This document shows positions 7,054 to 15,037 of a DNA stretch of 30,558 bases, piece by piece; position 1 is the first letter of the stretch, and the number at the start of each line of letters is the position of its first letter. The position numbers were made by a program, and so were the translations under genes. Source of the stretch: Candidatus Poribacteria bacterium. GTDB taxonomy: Bacteria; Abyssobacteria; SURF-5. The stretch is taken from positions 1 to 30,558 of the forward strand of contig JACRIR010000041.1 of assembly GCA_016215705.1 (NCBI GenBank), read 5' to 3'. Under the pieces are notes generated by a model. The model searched no databases. It worked only from the letters and a program-made list of their open reading frames with translations, and had not been told where the DNA came from.

Positions 7054-7863
7054 CTAATGCGGTTGCCCTTTTACGCCTTCTGCTATGAGATCAATCACCT
7101 TACCTTTTATCTCTTTCATTTCATTGAAAAAACTTGTGTCTGTATTTCTGAAGAAGTCATACGGGGCTTGTCCTTCGCGGTCCAGCCTCATGAGCTCCCG
7201 ATCATACGATATGTAACCGAGAATCTGATCGGCCTTAAAATTCTGTGTCAGCAAGTCCGCGTCCGCCTTGTCGACCACCTTGTTCATGACAAGGCGCATC
7301 GACTGGATTCCGAGATCGGTCGCAAGCTTCATGATTGCCCGCGCGGTCTCGATACTTCTTTGGCCCGGCTCGACGACAATAATCAGCAAGTCCACTGCTC
7401 GCGCGGTTCCTCTGCCCAAATGCTCGAGGCCCGCCTCCATATCGAGTATCACCGTTTCCTCGCGGTATTCGAGAACCTCTTCCAGGAACCGGCGCAGCAC
7501 GATGTTTTCCGGACAAAGGCATCCGGTTCCGCCCGTATCAAGTGAGCCCATGACGAGGAACTTGACTCCTTCGACGTCGCGGCTGAATTTGTCCGGTATG
7601 TCGTCAACCTTCGGATTCAGTTTGAACACACCTCCGAAACCCTCGCCGCTGCCCGTCCGCTCGCGGATGAAATCCTTCATATCCGCTATTGGTGTAATCG
7701 CGCGGGCGATTTCAGGCACGCATCCGAGGGCGGAAGCAAGGTTGGCATCGGGGTCTGCGTCGATCGCCATCACCCTATAGCCGTCGTCTGCAAGCATGCG
7801 AGCAAGTGTGCCCGCAACCGTAGTCTTTCCCACGCCGCCTTTTCCCACAATCGCAACTTTCAT
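7054..7863 (-). CDS. cooC: CooC-like nickel-insertion ATPase (paralogue 2)
   Basis: This 269-residue ATPase has the deviant Walker A GKGGVGKTT (7-15, signature lysine K8), the AIDADPDANLASALG switch, the C-x-C metal-binding pair C115/C117 in GGTGCLCPENIVLR, and the LDMEAGLEHLGRG motif. These are the classical CooC pattern, with CxCPEN closer to CooC1 than its neighbour's CYCFTNN. Its role would be ATP-driven nickel delivery to CODH (family knowledge). It has its own strong promoter (TTGACA/TATACT at 7949-7920). The second copy lies 165 bp downstream on the same strand. Two different CooC paralogues fit a cell with both a CODH and an acetyl-CoA synthase to mature (inference). Confidence 0.92.
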   Translation of the reverse strand: MKVAIVGKGGVGKTTVAGTLARMLADDGYRVMAIDADPDANLASALGCVPEIARAITPIADMKDFIRERTGSGEGFGGVFKLNPKVDDIPDKFSRDVEGVKFLVMGSLDTGGTGCLCPENIVLRRFLEEVLEYREETVILDMEAGLEHLGRGTARAVDLLIIVVEPGQRSIETARAIMKLATDLGIQSMRLVMNKVVDKADADLLTQNFKADQILGYISYDRELMRLDREGQAPYDFFRNTDTSFFNEMKEIKGKVIDLIAEGVKGQPH

Positions 7864-7919
7864 AACTGTAAATATCCTTATGACTTAGGTTCTTGGTTCA
7901 AAGCGTTGACCTCATGACA

Positions 7920-7949
7920 AGTATAACAATACGCGGGAAGGACTGTCAA
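7920..7949 (-). promoter_or_regulatory. Strong promoter of the CooC-like operon
   Basis: On the minus strand a perfect TTGACA (7949-7944) precedes TATACT (7925-7920) by 18 bp. The leader to the ATG at 7863 is about 50 nt and includes an AAGGAT ribosome site. Confidence 0.75.
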
Positions 7950-8070
7950 AGAGAATCCGACGAATTCACCGACTCTGTTTGACGCTTGGCCGGACCCAAT
8001 GCTACAATAGAGCGTCGGCGAACACCCCGACGAGTAGGGCGTTTGAACTCGCCCCATAGGTATTGGCGCT

Positions 8071-8190
8071 GCAAAATCCCCCCTGGCCCCCTTTGCAAAA
8101 GGGGGGTTACCGGTTTCCTCCCGTATGAAAAGGGGTTTGTAAGACTGTCCGGCGACTCGACCAAAACTCCCCTTTCGTAAAAGGGGACCG
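8071..8190. repeat. CCCCTTT-AAAGGGG dispersed repeat array
   Basis: The block contains CCCCCTTTGCAAAAGGGGG, then a weaker copy around a GTATGAAAAGGGG core, then CCCCTTTCGTAAAAGGGG near 8168-8187, with AAATCCCCCC at the left end. Read in reverse complement it closely matches the in-frame segment at about 20101-20170 inside the second helicase gene. Such elements encode PPF-x-KG-x-RGDF-type peptides when translated. Confidence 0.75.
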
Positions 8191-8339
8191 TTAGGATTTG
8201 AGAAGCTTCTGACACGACGCGGAAGCGTTGCACGCACAGAATTGGGGGATCACAGGCGCACAGCCGCGACCACATGACGCTCATTGGGCGCGATGAATTG
8301 CACGCCTACAGCGCTTCTTTGCTCGTGCCTCGGGAAAAT

Positions 8340-8368
8340 CAGGGACACGATGCAGCATCGTGTCCCTG
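8340..8368. repeat. Palindromic element copy 3 (13-bp perfect arms)
   Basis: CAGGGACACGATG (8340-8352), CAG, CATCGTGTCCCTG (8356-8368) is a perfect stem. Compared with other copies the C of ACACC and its partner G are both changed (ACACG / CGTGT), so pairing is kept by a compensatory change. Flanking AAAAT and GTTTT extend the symmetry imperfectly. Confidence 0.85.
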
Positions 8369-8391
8369 GTTTTCTTGAGGCATGCGTGTAA

Positions 8392-8411
8392 GGGCGCAAT
8401 TCATTGTGCCC
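8392..8411. repeat. Short palindrome of the GGCGCAAT family
   Basis: GGGCGCAAT (8392-8400), TC, ATTGTGCCC pairs with one G-T mismatch. A further degenerate copy, GGGCGCGAT-GAATTGCACGCC, lies at 8286-8306. The family also appears at 5961-5980. Confidence 0.55.
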
Positions 8412-8472
8412 TCGTGATTCACATTCGTGAGGTTTGCGCAAGAAATGAGGGCAAGGATTCGCGATTTCGAAC

Positions 8473-9954
8473 GTGAGCAGCACAGGGGAGGAATCCGAAC
8501 TTTTGGATAATGATTACAGAGAAAACATGAACCGGCTGTTCTACCCGAGGGGTATCGCGGTCATAGGCGCGTCAGATAACTTTGCCAGGGGCTCGAGCAT
8601 GTTCCTGTACAGCCTCATCGGCCTCAAGTATCCTGGTGGCCTCTACCCGGTCAACATAGTCGCCGACGGCACAATAATGGGGCTTCCGGCATATAAGAGG
8701 GTGACGGATATCGCCGGCCCGGTCGACTATGCGATCATCGGTGTGCCTGCTCCCATAACGCGTGAGGTCCTGGCTGATTGCATACAGAAGGGAGTGCCGT
8801 ACGCACATTTCTTCACCGCCGGCTTCAAGGAGCTCCAGACCGAGGAAGGAGAACGCCTCGAGAGGGAACTCGTCGATATGGCTCGCGGGAAGATCAGGCT
8901 CATCGGGCCGAATTGCATGGGGGTCTACTGCTCGGAGGCGCGAGTCGGCTTTGACGCCAACCATCCGACTGAACCGGGAGAGGTTGCGTTCATCTCGCAG
9001 AGCGGCGGGCATGCAATCAACTTCATCCGCTGCGCGGCTGAGCGCGGCCTCACTCTCAGCAAGGCCGTCAGCTATGGCAACGCAAGCGATCTGTCATCAA
9101 GCGATTTCCTCGAGTACTTTGCTGAAGACCCAAAGAGCGCCGTCGTCGGCATTTATATTGAAGGCGCAAAAGAGGGGCGGTCTTTTTTCGAGACGTTGAA
9201 GAAGGCGGCGAGGAATAAGCCGGTCATAATCTGGAAAGGCGGCCGCACTGCGGCGGGAACTCACGCTGCCAGCGGCCATACGGGCGCGCTCGCGGGCTCC
9301 TTCGACATCTGGAAAGGAATGAGCAAGCAGACGGGCGCCGTCCTCGTGAACGACAGTGACGAAATGATCGACCTCATGCTTGGCCTCAAGTACCTCCCGT
9401 TGCCAAAAGGACTCAACACGGCCCTTGTCTGCACGGGCGGCGGCAACAGCGTGGTCGCCTCGGATCAATGCAACGAACTCGGCTTGAAACTCCCACCGCT
9501 CGCCGACGACATTCAGCGCGAGTTACTCACGATCCTGCGTGAGGCGGGAACGATAAGAAAGAATCCGGTTGACGCGAGCGCTCATGGGATCATTCCTCAT
9601 AACGTTGTAAGGATTGTCGAGATTATCGAACGAGCCCCAAACATCGATTGCGTCCTGTTCACGTATCAGTTGTATTTTCTTGTGAGGAACCTCAAGCGCA
9701 TCGGGATTTCCTTGGATGATGCTCTGGACCATCTCATAGCAGCGCTTGGGAACGCCAAGAATAATGTGTCTAAACCACTCGCATTCGCCCTCGCTCGCGA
9801 TTCCGATGAGCTCGAGGTGGAAGAAGTGCGACTTACTCTTAAGGAAAGGTTGCTCAAGGTTGGTGTTCCTGCGTTTGACTCCGTGAGAGCGGCCTCTTTG
9901 GCGCTTATCAGGATGAATCAACTCAGAGAATATCGCGAGCGCAATTCGCCATGA
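8473..9954 (+). CDS. ADP-forming acyl-CoA synthetase alpha-like protein (CoA-binding / succinyl-CoA-ligase domains)
   Basis: The 493-residue protein has an N-terminal CoA-binding Rossmann domain (GIAVIGASDNFARGSSMF; IGPNCMGVY), then two flavodoxin-like succinyl-CoA-ligase domains. The phospho-histidine motif SGHTGALAG has H269, and E230 lies in IYIEG. Their 39-residue spacing equals that of His257 and Glu218 in archaeal acetyl-CoA synthetase alpha. Such enzymes interconvert acyl-CoA, ADP and phosphate with acid, CoA and ATP. The ATP-grasp (beta) part is absent and no beta gene is adjacent. The GTG at 8473 lacks a well-spaced ribosome site; a TTG at 8503, 10 nt after AGGGGAGGA, or the ATG at 8527 may be the true start. 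Its stop overlaps the next start (ATGA). Confidence 0.87.
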   Translation: MSSTGEESELLDNDYRENMNRLFYPRGIAVIGASDNFARGSSMFLYSLIGLKYPGGLYPVNIVADGTIMGLPAYKRVTDIAGPVDYAIIGVPAPITREVLADCIQKGVPYAHFFTAGFKELQTEEGERLERELVDMARGKIRLIGPNCMGVYCSEARVGFDANHPTEPGEVAFISQSGGHAINFIRCAAERGLTLSKAVSYGNASDLSSSDFLEYFAEDPKSAVVGIYIEGAKEGRSFFETLKKAARNKPVIIWKGGRTAAGTHAASGHTGALAGSFDIWKGMSKQTGAVLVNDSDEMIDLMLGLKYLPLPKGLNTALVCTGGGNSVVASDQCNELGLKLPPLADDIQRELLTILREAGTIRKNPVDASAHGIIPHNVVRIVEIIERAPNIDCVLFTYQLYFLVRNLKRIGISLDDALDHLIAALGNAKNNVSKPLAFALARDSDELEVEEVRLTLKERLLKVGVPAFDSVRAASLALIRMNQLREYRERNSP

Positions 9955-11009
9955 AAGTAGCCATAATCGGTCTTCATCAATCCGGCAAGACAACTGTCTT
10001 CAAGAGTCTGGTCGGGGCTGTTGCAAGTCCCAAAAATTCTCACGGACAAGGCATCCACGTCGGGAACGTAAAGGTCCCGGACAACCGCCTCGACCGCCTT
10101 GTGGAGATTTTCAACCCCCCAAAAATCGTTCACGCCGACATTGACTTTATGGATATGGCAGGCGCGCGACCGGATGAAAAGGGGACTGGTCTGACTCCTC
10201 AGGTGATTATTGAGATGAGAAGCGCCGATGCCATTGTTGCCGTTGTGCGCGCGTTCAACAATCCGTCCGTTCCTCATCCCCTGGACACGATTGATCCGTT
10301 AAGAGATATGAAGAACATCGAGGCCGAGCTTAACGTGACCGATATGATCCAGATTGAGAATCGTTTGCAGAGGATGGCGAGAGAGCGCTCGGACACAATG
10401 GAGAAAGAAGCGCTGCTAAAAGCGAAAGAATGTCTGGATGCGGAGAAACCGCTTCGGCTCCTGGACATGAATGAGACAGAAATCAGGATTCTCACGGGTT
10501 TCCATTTCCTCAGCAGGAAGCCGCTTCTGCTGTTGCTCAATATCAGCGAACAAGACATAGGAAAGCCTCCCGGCAAGGAGCTGACTGATTTTGCCGAAAG
10601 GAACGATTGTTCACTGATGCCTTATTGCGCGGAAGTCGAGCTTGAAATATCCGAACTCCAGCCCGACGAGCAGGCGGGTTTTCTGGTGGAAATGGGGCTG
10701 CACGACTCCGGCAAAGACAGGTTCGTCAGGAAAGTCTATGAAATGCTCCGATTGATCTCGTTCTTCACAGCCGGCGAAACGGAAGTGCATGCGTGGTCGG
10801 TCGCAAAAGGCATACGCGCCATCAATGCGGCCGGAAAGGTACATTCCGACATGGAGCGTGGATTCATACGCGCAGAGATCATCAACTTCGAGGATTTCGT
10901 CAAGATTGGGTCAATGCAAGCTGCGCGTGAGAGCGGGCACTTAAGACTGGAGGGGAAAGACTACGAAGTTTGTGACGGCGACATGGTAGTTTTTCGGTTC
11001 AATGTTTGA
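9951..11009 (+). CDS. YchF/OLA1-like P-loop NTPase with C-terminal TGS domain
   Basis: The 352-residue protein follows YchF order. P-loop GLHQSGKTT is at 7-15, G3 is DMAGARPDEKGTGL, and then come a helical coiled-coil insert (about 125-180) and NISE in place of NKxD, the ATP-preferring signature of YchF. The last 80 residues are a clear TGS/YchF C-terminal domain (FFTAGETEVHAWSV, IRAINAAGKVHSDMERGFIRAE, LEGKDYEVCDGDM). The P-loop differs from canonical GLPNVGKST, so this is probably a paralogue and not the housekeeping YchF. Its ATG overlaps the stop of the acyl-CoA synthetase gene by ATGA, which suggests translational coupling and a shared job. The partner is unknown. Confidence 0.85.
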   Translation: MKVAIIGLHQSGKTTVFKSLVGAVASPKNSHGQGIHVGNVKVPDNRLDRLVEIFNPPKIVHADIDFMDMAGARPDEKGTGLTPQVIIEMRSADAIVAVVRAFNNPSVPHPLDTIDPLRDMKNIEAELNVTDMIQIENRLQRMARERSDTMEKEALLKAKECLDAEKPLRLLDMNETEIRILTGFHFLSRKPLLLLLNISEQDIGKPPGKELTDFAERNDCSLMPYCAEVELEISELQPDEQAGFLVEMGLHDSGKDRFVRKVYEMLRLISFFTAGETEVHAWSVAKGIRAINAAGKVHSDMERGFIRAEIINFEDFVKIGSMQAARESGHLRLEGKDYEVCDGDMVVFRFNV

Positions 11010-11073
11010 GTATCTGCGCTTATTGCAGGGAGTCGTATCCACTCGCTTTTCCATTTCTTTCGTCTTTCGCCTC

Positions 11074-11970
11074 TTATTCCTTTGGTATTTCGGCCGTCGC
11101 GTATTCCGCCAGAATCTCACCCTCCGCCTCGTCTTTCACCCGATTCCGAACCGAAGGCGCATAGAATAGTATTCCGTTGACCGATTCAATGTTGATGCCC
11201 GAATTGTGTGATTGCGTCGTCTGAGCGCCGGCCTGAGAGACAGCGACGCATTCAAACGTCTTGCCGTTGTCGAGCGTCACTTTCCGCGGCTCGAGAACTT
11301 TACAGTCGTAGTTGAAGGTGGTGACAACGGAGTCCGGCGCGGCGCCGGATGTGGTCGTTGTCAACACAGAGGCAACGTGCCAGGTGTCCCCTTTAACCAG
11401 CGGAAACTGGAACTGTTTCACAGGAGGGCTGGCGATCGTTATCGAAGTCGTATCGAAAGGCATAGGACTCGCGCCGAGTTCGCCGGCAATTTCAATCATT
11501 CCCTTTGAGCGTATTTCCGCCCTGACGAAAGCAAGATCGCTCACACGTCTATACTCAATGCCTTCGAATGTGGAAGTCTGCGCAAGGTTGCCCGCTATGG
11601 ATTCGCCTTCAATCGGCGCGGTATTGTAGGTTCCTGTTATCTTCTGATCGCCGCTGACTCTGACGATGTAACAATCCTCATCCTCCATCTTTCCAGTTCC
11701 GGTGACAGTGTAGGACGTGTTGTTCTCGGCTTTCTTAAGTGTCATAGTAACCTGCACCACACCTGCGCCCTGAGTCACTGTCCTGTCGAGGGATTTTTCG
11801 CTGTGGTATTTCCATGTGTCGCCGGCATTCCATTTCGGGACCGTTTCCACAACCGCTTCCATTTCGGCTGAAGCCGGAACAGGATGCAGATAGAGCGCAA
11901 CTATGAGGGAAGCGGCCACTATCGATGCGGCGCCGGAACGTATCACTGTGAACGCAAAAGACCTATTCAT
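11074..11970 (-). CDS. Exported protein of unknown function
   Basis: The product has a Sec signal peptide: basic MNRSFAFTVIRSG, hydrophobic AASIVAASLIVALYL, and a predicted cut after PASA (about residue 35). The mature part is about 260 residues, rich in beta-forming Thr/Ser/Val, starting with WNAGDTWKYHSEKS and containing a second similar segment, FPLVKGDTWHVASV. That W-x2-GDTW repeat suggests two related beta modules in a periplasmic or outer-membrane-associated protein. I do not recognise the family. The ATG at 11970 is chosen over an in-frame ATG at 12012 because ACAGGAGT lies 8-9 nt before it and the signal peptide starts there. Confidence 0.75.
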   Translation of the reverse strand: MNRSFAFTVIRSGAASIVAASLIVALYLHPVPASAEMEAVVETVPKWNAGDTWKYHSEKSLDRTVTQGAGVVQVTMTLKKAENNTSYTVTGTGKMEDEDCYIVRVSGDQKITGTYNTAPIEGESIAGNLAQTSTFEGIEYRRVSDLAFVRAEIRSKGMIEIAGELGASPMPFDTTSITIASPPVKQFQFPLVKGDTWHVASVLTTTTSGAAPDSVVTTFNYDCKVLEPRKVTLDNGKTFECVAVSQAGAQTTQSHNSGINIESVNGILFYAPSVRNRVKDEAEGEILAEYATAEIPKE

Positions 11971-12160
11971 GAGTCTTACTCCTGTCCAATTAAGCGGCCA
12001 ACCTGCCTCCAAGAAGTAGCCAACCTGCCTGCAAGGTAATCTTGAGCAAAAAGAAGAATCTCGTGAGGTAACATCAAAGACATCAGTTTAAACTTATTAC
12101 TTGCCCGGGCGGGGTTGGGAAACAAAACCAGATTGGTAAGAAACAAGGAGGATGGAAGGA

Positions 12161-12898
12161 TTACCAAAACGACTTGAACTGTGTGCCGGCTTCTTTCTTT
12201 TGCTCTTGTTTATACCACTTTTCCCATTTCCCGACGGCATCCATGCGCACGCTTCGGTTTGCCTTTGCGTCAAAGCCGAAATTCTGCCCGGTTATCTTGA
12301 TGAGCGATTCATTTGCCGCCGTACGGAGATAGAAGTCCTCATCGTCCAGAACATGGATCAAATGCGGTATGGCATCCTTCGAGCCAAGGGTCCCGATTTT
12401 CTTGCAAGCATCCAGCCGATCGTAGTATTCACCCTTTCTCAGTTGTTCGATCAGTTTTTCAATCTCACTTTGGCTGATGGCTGGAGCGCTGCCGGTTGAT
12501 TGATCCGTCTGCTTTGTTGAGGTGGGCTTAGTTGACTTCTTCTTAGTGGTCGGCGTTTCTTTTGGCTGCTCCCGCATCTTATCAAGCAGCTCTTGCGCGC
12601 GCGCGACATCATCTCCGGTTGAGGCCTTGTCGGAGGGCGGGTCACTTTTGTCATTGACCGCGCCTTGAGTAGTCTCCTTCGGGCTGTCCTTCTCGATCGA
12701 GAGCACCTGGTCGCGCATGAACCAGATTCTCGCGCCGCTGCCCTCAATCTTCATTTGAACGCGCTTATCTTCCTCTGCGGTGATTTCGCCCTTATGAGCG
12801 GCGCCATTCTTCATTTTAATGATATCGCCGTGGGCAGATGATAAAGAGATGAGAAAGAAGACTGTAAACGATAGGATTGCGCCAAGATACTTATACAT
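12161..12898 (-). CDS. Exported HEAT-repeat protein
   Basis: This 245-residue protein has a Sec signal peptide (MYKYLGAILSFTVFFLISLSSAHG, cleavage near residue 24). A short DIIKMKNGAAHKGEI module follows, of the kind found in periplasmic proteins with K-N-G-x4-G-x-I strands. Then comes a disordered Lys/Thr/Pro/Ser linker (about 70-140) and a HEAT/PBS-lyase-like repeat (DRLDACKKIGTLGSKDAIPHLIHVLDDEDFYLRTAANESLIKITG). It is probably a periplasmic protein-binding scaffold (inference). A strong promoter (TTGACC/TATAAT at 12954-12926) and a GGTGGGGG ribosome site precede the ATG. The exported-protein gene at 11970 follows about 190 bp downstream on the same strand. Confidence 0.8.
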   Translation of the reverse strand: MYKYLGAILSFTVFFLISLSSAHGDIIKMKNGAAHKGEITAEEDKRVQMKIEGSGARIWFMRDQVLSIEKDSPKETTQGAVNDKSDPPSDKASTGDDVARAQELLDKMREQPKETPTTKKKSTKPTSTKQTDQSTGSAPAISQSEIEKLIEQLRKGEYYDRLDACKKIGTLGSKDAIPHLIHVLDDEDFYLRTAANESLIKITGQNFGFDAKANRSVRMDAVGKWEKWYKQEQKKEAGTQFKSFW

Positions 12899-12925
12899 TT
12901 TCCCCCACCTGATTTAGACGCAACA

Positions 12926-12954
12926 ATTATATCAGATTTTTTCGCGATGGTCAA
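12926..12954 (-). promoter_or_regulatory. Promoter of the HEAT-repeat gene
   Basis: On the minus strand TTGACC (12954-12949) and a perfect TATAAT (12931-12926) are separated by 17 bp, close to the sigma70 consensus. The tandem GTCAGTTT array begins 7 bp upstream of the -35. Confidence 0.75.
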
Positions 12955-12961
12955 TCCGGAT

Positions 12962-13014
12962 GTCAGTTTGTCAGTTTGGTCAGTTTGGTCAGTTTGTCAG
13001 TTTGTCAGTTTGTC
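12962..13014. repeat. Tandem array of 8/9-bp units (GTCAGTTT[G])
   Basis: Six units of GTCAGTTT or GTCAGTTTG and a final GTC occur head to tail, with lengths 8, 9, 9, 8, 8, 8. The array lies between the PiT gene end and the promoter of the HEAT-repeat gene. Such short repeats can change length by strand slippage. Confidence 0.9.
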
Positions 13015-13061
13015 TCTGCGCTTTAGGCGCCTTGGCTTACTTTAGAAGCCTCGCACTTCTC

Positions 13062-14048
13062 TCACGACAAATGCTTGAACAATAGAGCTATCAAGAACGA
13101 TAATGTTCCGCATAGAGGAAAAGTAAGCACCCAGGCCAAAACAATATCTGCGGCGATCCGCCAGCGCACGCCGCTCTTCAGATTCTTGGCGGCGGCCACC
13201 CCGATAATGGAGGTAGTGATCGTATGCGTTGTGCTCAATGGGATTCCGCTCATCGAGGCGCCCCAGATTACCATCGCCGCCGAAGATTCCGCCGCAAACC
13301 CTTGCCAAGGCCGAATATCCACCATCCTCATACCCACCTGCCGGATGATTTTCAACCCGCCAATGGATGTGCCGATTCCCATTGTTATCGAACATAGCAG
13401 GATCACCCAAACCGGCGTGGAGAATTTCGGCAACACTCCACCCATCACCAAAGTCATGGCAAACACGCCTATGAATTTCTGCCCGTCATTCATGCCGTGA
13501 TTATACGCCATGAACAGCGATGAAAGAATCTGCAGACGGCCGAAAAGCTTTCGAGATAATTGGGCCGGGATATGATTGGTCAGGAAGATGACCAGTTTTG
13601 CCAGGATAAGGCTGGCGGCAAACCCCACGCCGCTCGAAAGCAACAAGCCGACCCCGACCTTCACCCACCCCGAAAACAAAAGAACCTCCGGGCCGGCCAC
13701 CGCCAATGCGGCGCCCGCCAGGCCCGCTACCAAAGCATGCGACTCGCTTGTTGGTATACCGAACTGCGCTGCGAGGGTGCTCCACATAATCAGACTGATC
13801 ATTGCTGCCGCAATGACTCCCGGCCCCAGCATCGAGGAGTCAACGATTCCCCTGCCGATAGTGAATGCCACTGCCGTGCCCGATAATGCGCCGGCAATGT
13901 TGAGCAAAGTCGCCATTACCACTGCCGTGCGTATGGGCAACACCCGCGTTGAAACCACAGTAGCGATTGCATTCGGCGCATCCGTCCAGCCGTTGACAAA
14001 TTCAGCGCCGAGAACCAGGAACAATATAAGTGTCAGTTGCCATGTCAT
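13062..14048 (-). CDS. PiT-family inorganic phosphate permease
   Basis: The 328-residue protein consists almost entirely of membrane helices. It has both signature repeats of the PHO4/PiT family (PF01384): GWTDAPNAIATVVSTRVL near the N-terminus and GFAAESSAAMVIWGASMSGIPLSTTHTITTSIIGV near the C-terminus. PiT carriers move metal-phosphate with protons, or phosphate with sodium, across the inner membrane. The length of about 330 matches the short bacterial form without the large cytoplasmic loop. The gene follows a DUF47 gene by 14 bp, the standard regulator-transporter pair. The ribosome site is weak, suggesting dependence on translation of the upstream gene. Confidence 0.95.
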   Translation of the reverse strand: MTWQLTLILFLVLGAEFVNGWTDAPNAIATVVSTRVLPIRTAVVMATLLNIAGALSGTAVAFTIGRGIVDSSMLGPGVIAAAMISLIMWSTLAAQFGIPTSESHALVAGLAGAALAVAGPEVLLFSGWVKVGVGLLLSSGVGFAASLILAKLVIFLTNHIPAQLSRKLFGRLQILSSLFMAYNHGMNDGQKFIGVFAMTLVMGGVLPKFSTPVWVILLCSITMGIGTSIGGLKIIRQVGMRMVDIRPWQGFAAESSAAMVIWGASMSGIPLSTTHTITTSIIGVAAAKNLKSGVRWRIAADIVLAWVLTFPLCGTLSFLIALLFKHLS

Positions 14049-14062
14049 TGAACTTCAGCTTT

Positions 14063-14704
14063 CTATTGAGATTTCCGGATTATCGAGACAATGACTTGCG
14101 AAATGTGATGCCCGCGGTCGGCGATTTTCTCGAGTCCCTCTATTATCTCTTTCCAGGAAATAAAGGATCTCGGGTCCTTTTCGGTTTCCTGCCAGAGGCT
14201 CTTTATGCCCATGTCCCGCAAATCATCTGCCTTTCTTTCCATCTGGGCGATGCGCTCATGGTTCTCGACAACTTTTGAGTAGTCCTTTGCTATGAGGTGC
14301 TGGACCGATGCTTCGACAAGCTGGGCGACCGCGACGACGATGTCAGTGAGTTGTGACGCTTCTTTCCGGCCCTCAACTACGCCGTATAATCGCGCGCACC
14401 TCGCGACGCCCCGAATGGAATCGAGAAAGCTGTCAAGATTATTCGCCAGGTCCGTTGCGTCGGACTTGTCGAGCCAACTGGTGATGAAGGCCCGATCGAG
14501 CACTTCATGCAACTCGCGCGTCAGGTCATCGCCATGGTGTTCGCACTCGACTATGTACTGCATGATTTGTTCACCGTTTTCCAGATTACCAAAGAAGCGT
14601 TCCAACTCTCTCGCGCATTCAATGATATTCGTTGCCTGGTTGGTAAACAGCCTCTGCAAGCTGACATCGGCCTTATTCTTGAAGAGTCCACTGAAAAGTG
14701 GCAT
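14063..14704 (-). CDS. DUF47 / PhoU-like Pit accessory protein
   Basis: The protein of about 213 residues is all helical, with the E-x2-D-x3-R/K metal-binding repeats of the PhoU/DUF47 fold (ECEHHGDDLTRELHEVL and ERKADDLRDMG) and the closing GLEKIADRGHHISQVI. DUF47 proteins (TIGR00153 type) accompany PiT transporters and modulate phosphate uptake. The start was chosen at 14704 (MPLFSGLF) because AGGAGG ends 6 nt before it. In-frame ATGs at 14710 and 14752 have poorly placed or no ribosome sites. The promoter TTGACT/TAGAAT is at 14782-14755, and the PiT gene follows after 14 bp. Confidence 0.93.
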   Translation of the reverse strand: MPLFSGLFKNKADVSLQRLFTNQATNIIECARELERFFGNLENGEQIMQYIVECEHHGDDLTRELHEVLDRAFITSWLDKSDATDLANNLDSFLDSIRGVARCARLYGVVEGRKEASQLTDIVVAVAQLVEASVQHLIAKDYSKVVENHERIAQMERKADDLRDMGIKSLWQETEKDPRSFISWKEIIEGLEKIADRGHHISQVIVSIIRKSQ

Positions 14705-15037
14705 CGACATCCTCCTGTGATTTTTCACAACCGCATTTGGAACTAAGCACATTCATTCTACCGGATATCTTCCAAAAGTCAATATCCATTTTGCCCGGGC
14801 TGCCTAGAGTTGAGCCGAAGGGGGAATTGGCGAAGTGTAAAGCATTGAGGAGGTTGCATTCGTGTAGTTTGTCTAATTCGCGATCCCTGGAGTTTTGTTT
14901 TCCTTTGCGCTCTCTGCGGGGAGTATGGTATCTTATGAACGCACAGAAGTCGTGCGGATGAATTCGCCCATAGGAATTCATAACTGTCCGTCTGCATCTC
15001 CTGATCTCTCTTTCTTGGCTGTCAAAATGGGGGATAT
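14705..15037. other. 333-bp divergent intergenic region
   Basis: It lies between the DUF47 operon (minus) and the helicase-nuclease operon (plus). It holds the DUF47 promoter and an 8-bp inverted repeat, ATGAATTC / GAATTCAT (14958-14965 and 14974-14981), about 57 bp before the helicase start. This could be an operator. No convincing plus-strand promoter was found. Confidence 0.5.
14755..14782 (-). promoter_or_regulatory. Promoter of the DUF47-PiT operon
   Basis: On the minus strand TTGACT (14782-14777) and TAGAAT (14760-14755) are separated by 16 bp, each a 5/6 match to consensus. The leader to the ATG at 14704 is about 45 nt. Confidence 0.6.

Larger units (their letters stand above)
7864..8472. 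other. 609-bp divergent intergenic region packed with repeats
   Basis: It separates the minus-strand CooC-like gene from the plus-strand acyl-CoA synthetase gene. It holds the CooC promoter (7920-7949), a CCCCTTT/AAAGGGG repeat array (8071-8190), one GGGGACACC-type palindrome (8340-8368) and two GGCGCAAT palindromes. Open frames inside it only translate the repeats, for example PPFAKGARGDF. Confidence 0.75.

Noticed and set aside
7878-8284. Two minus-strand open frames of 112-119 codons
   Set aside because: They translate the CCCCTTT-AAAGGGG and GGGACACGATG repeats; peptides like PPFAKGARGDF are typical of repeat translation, not a gene.
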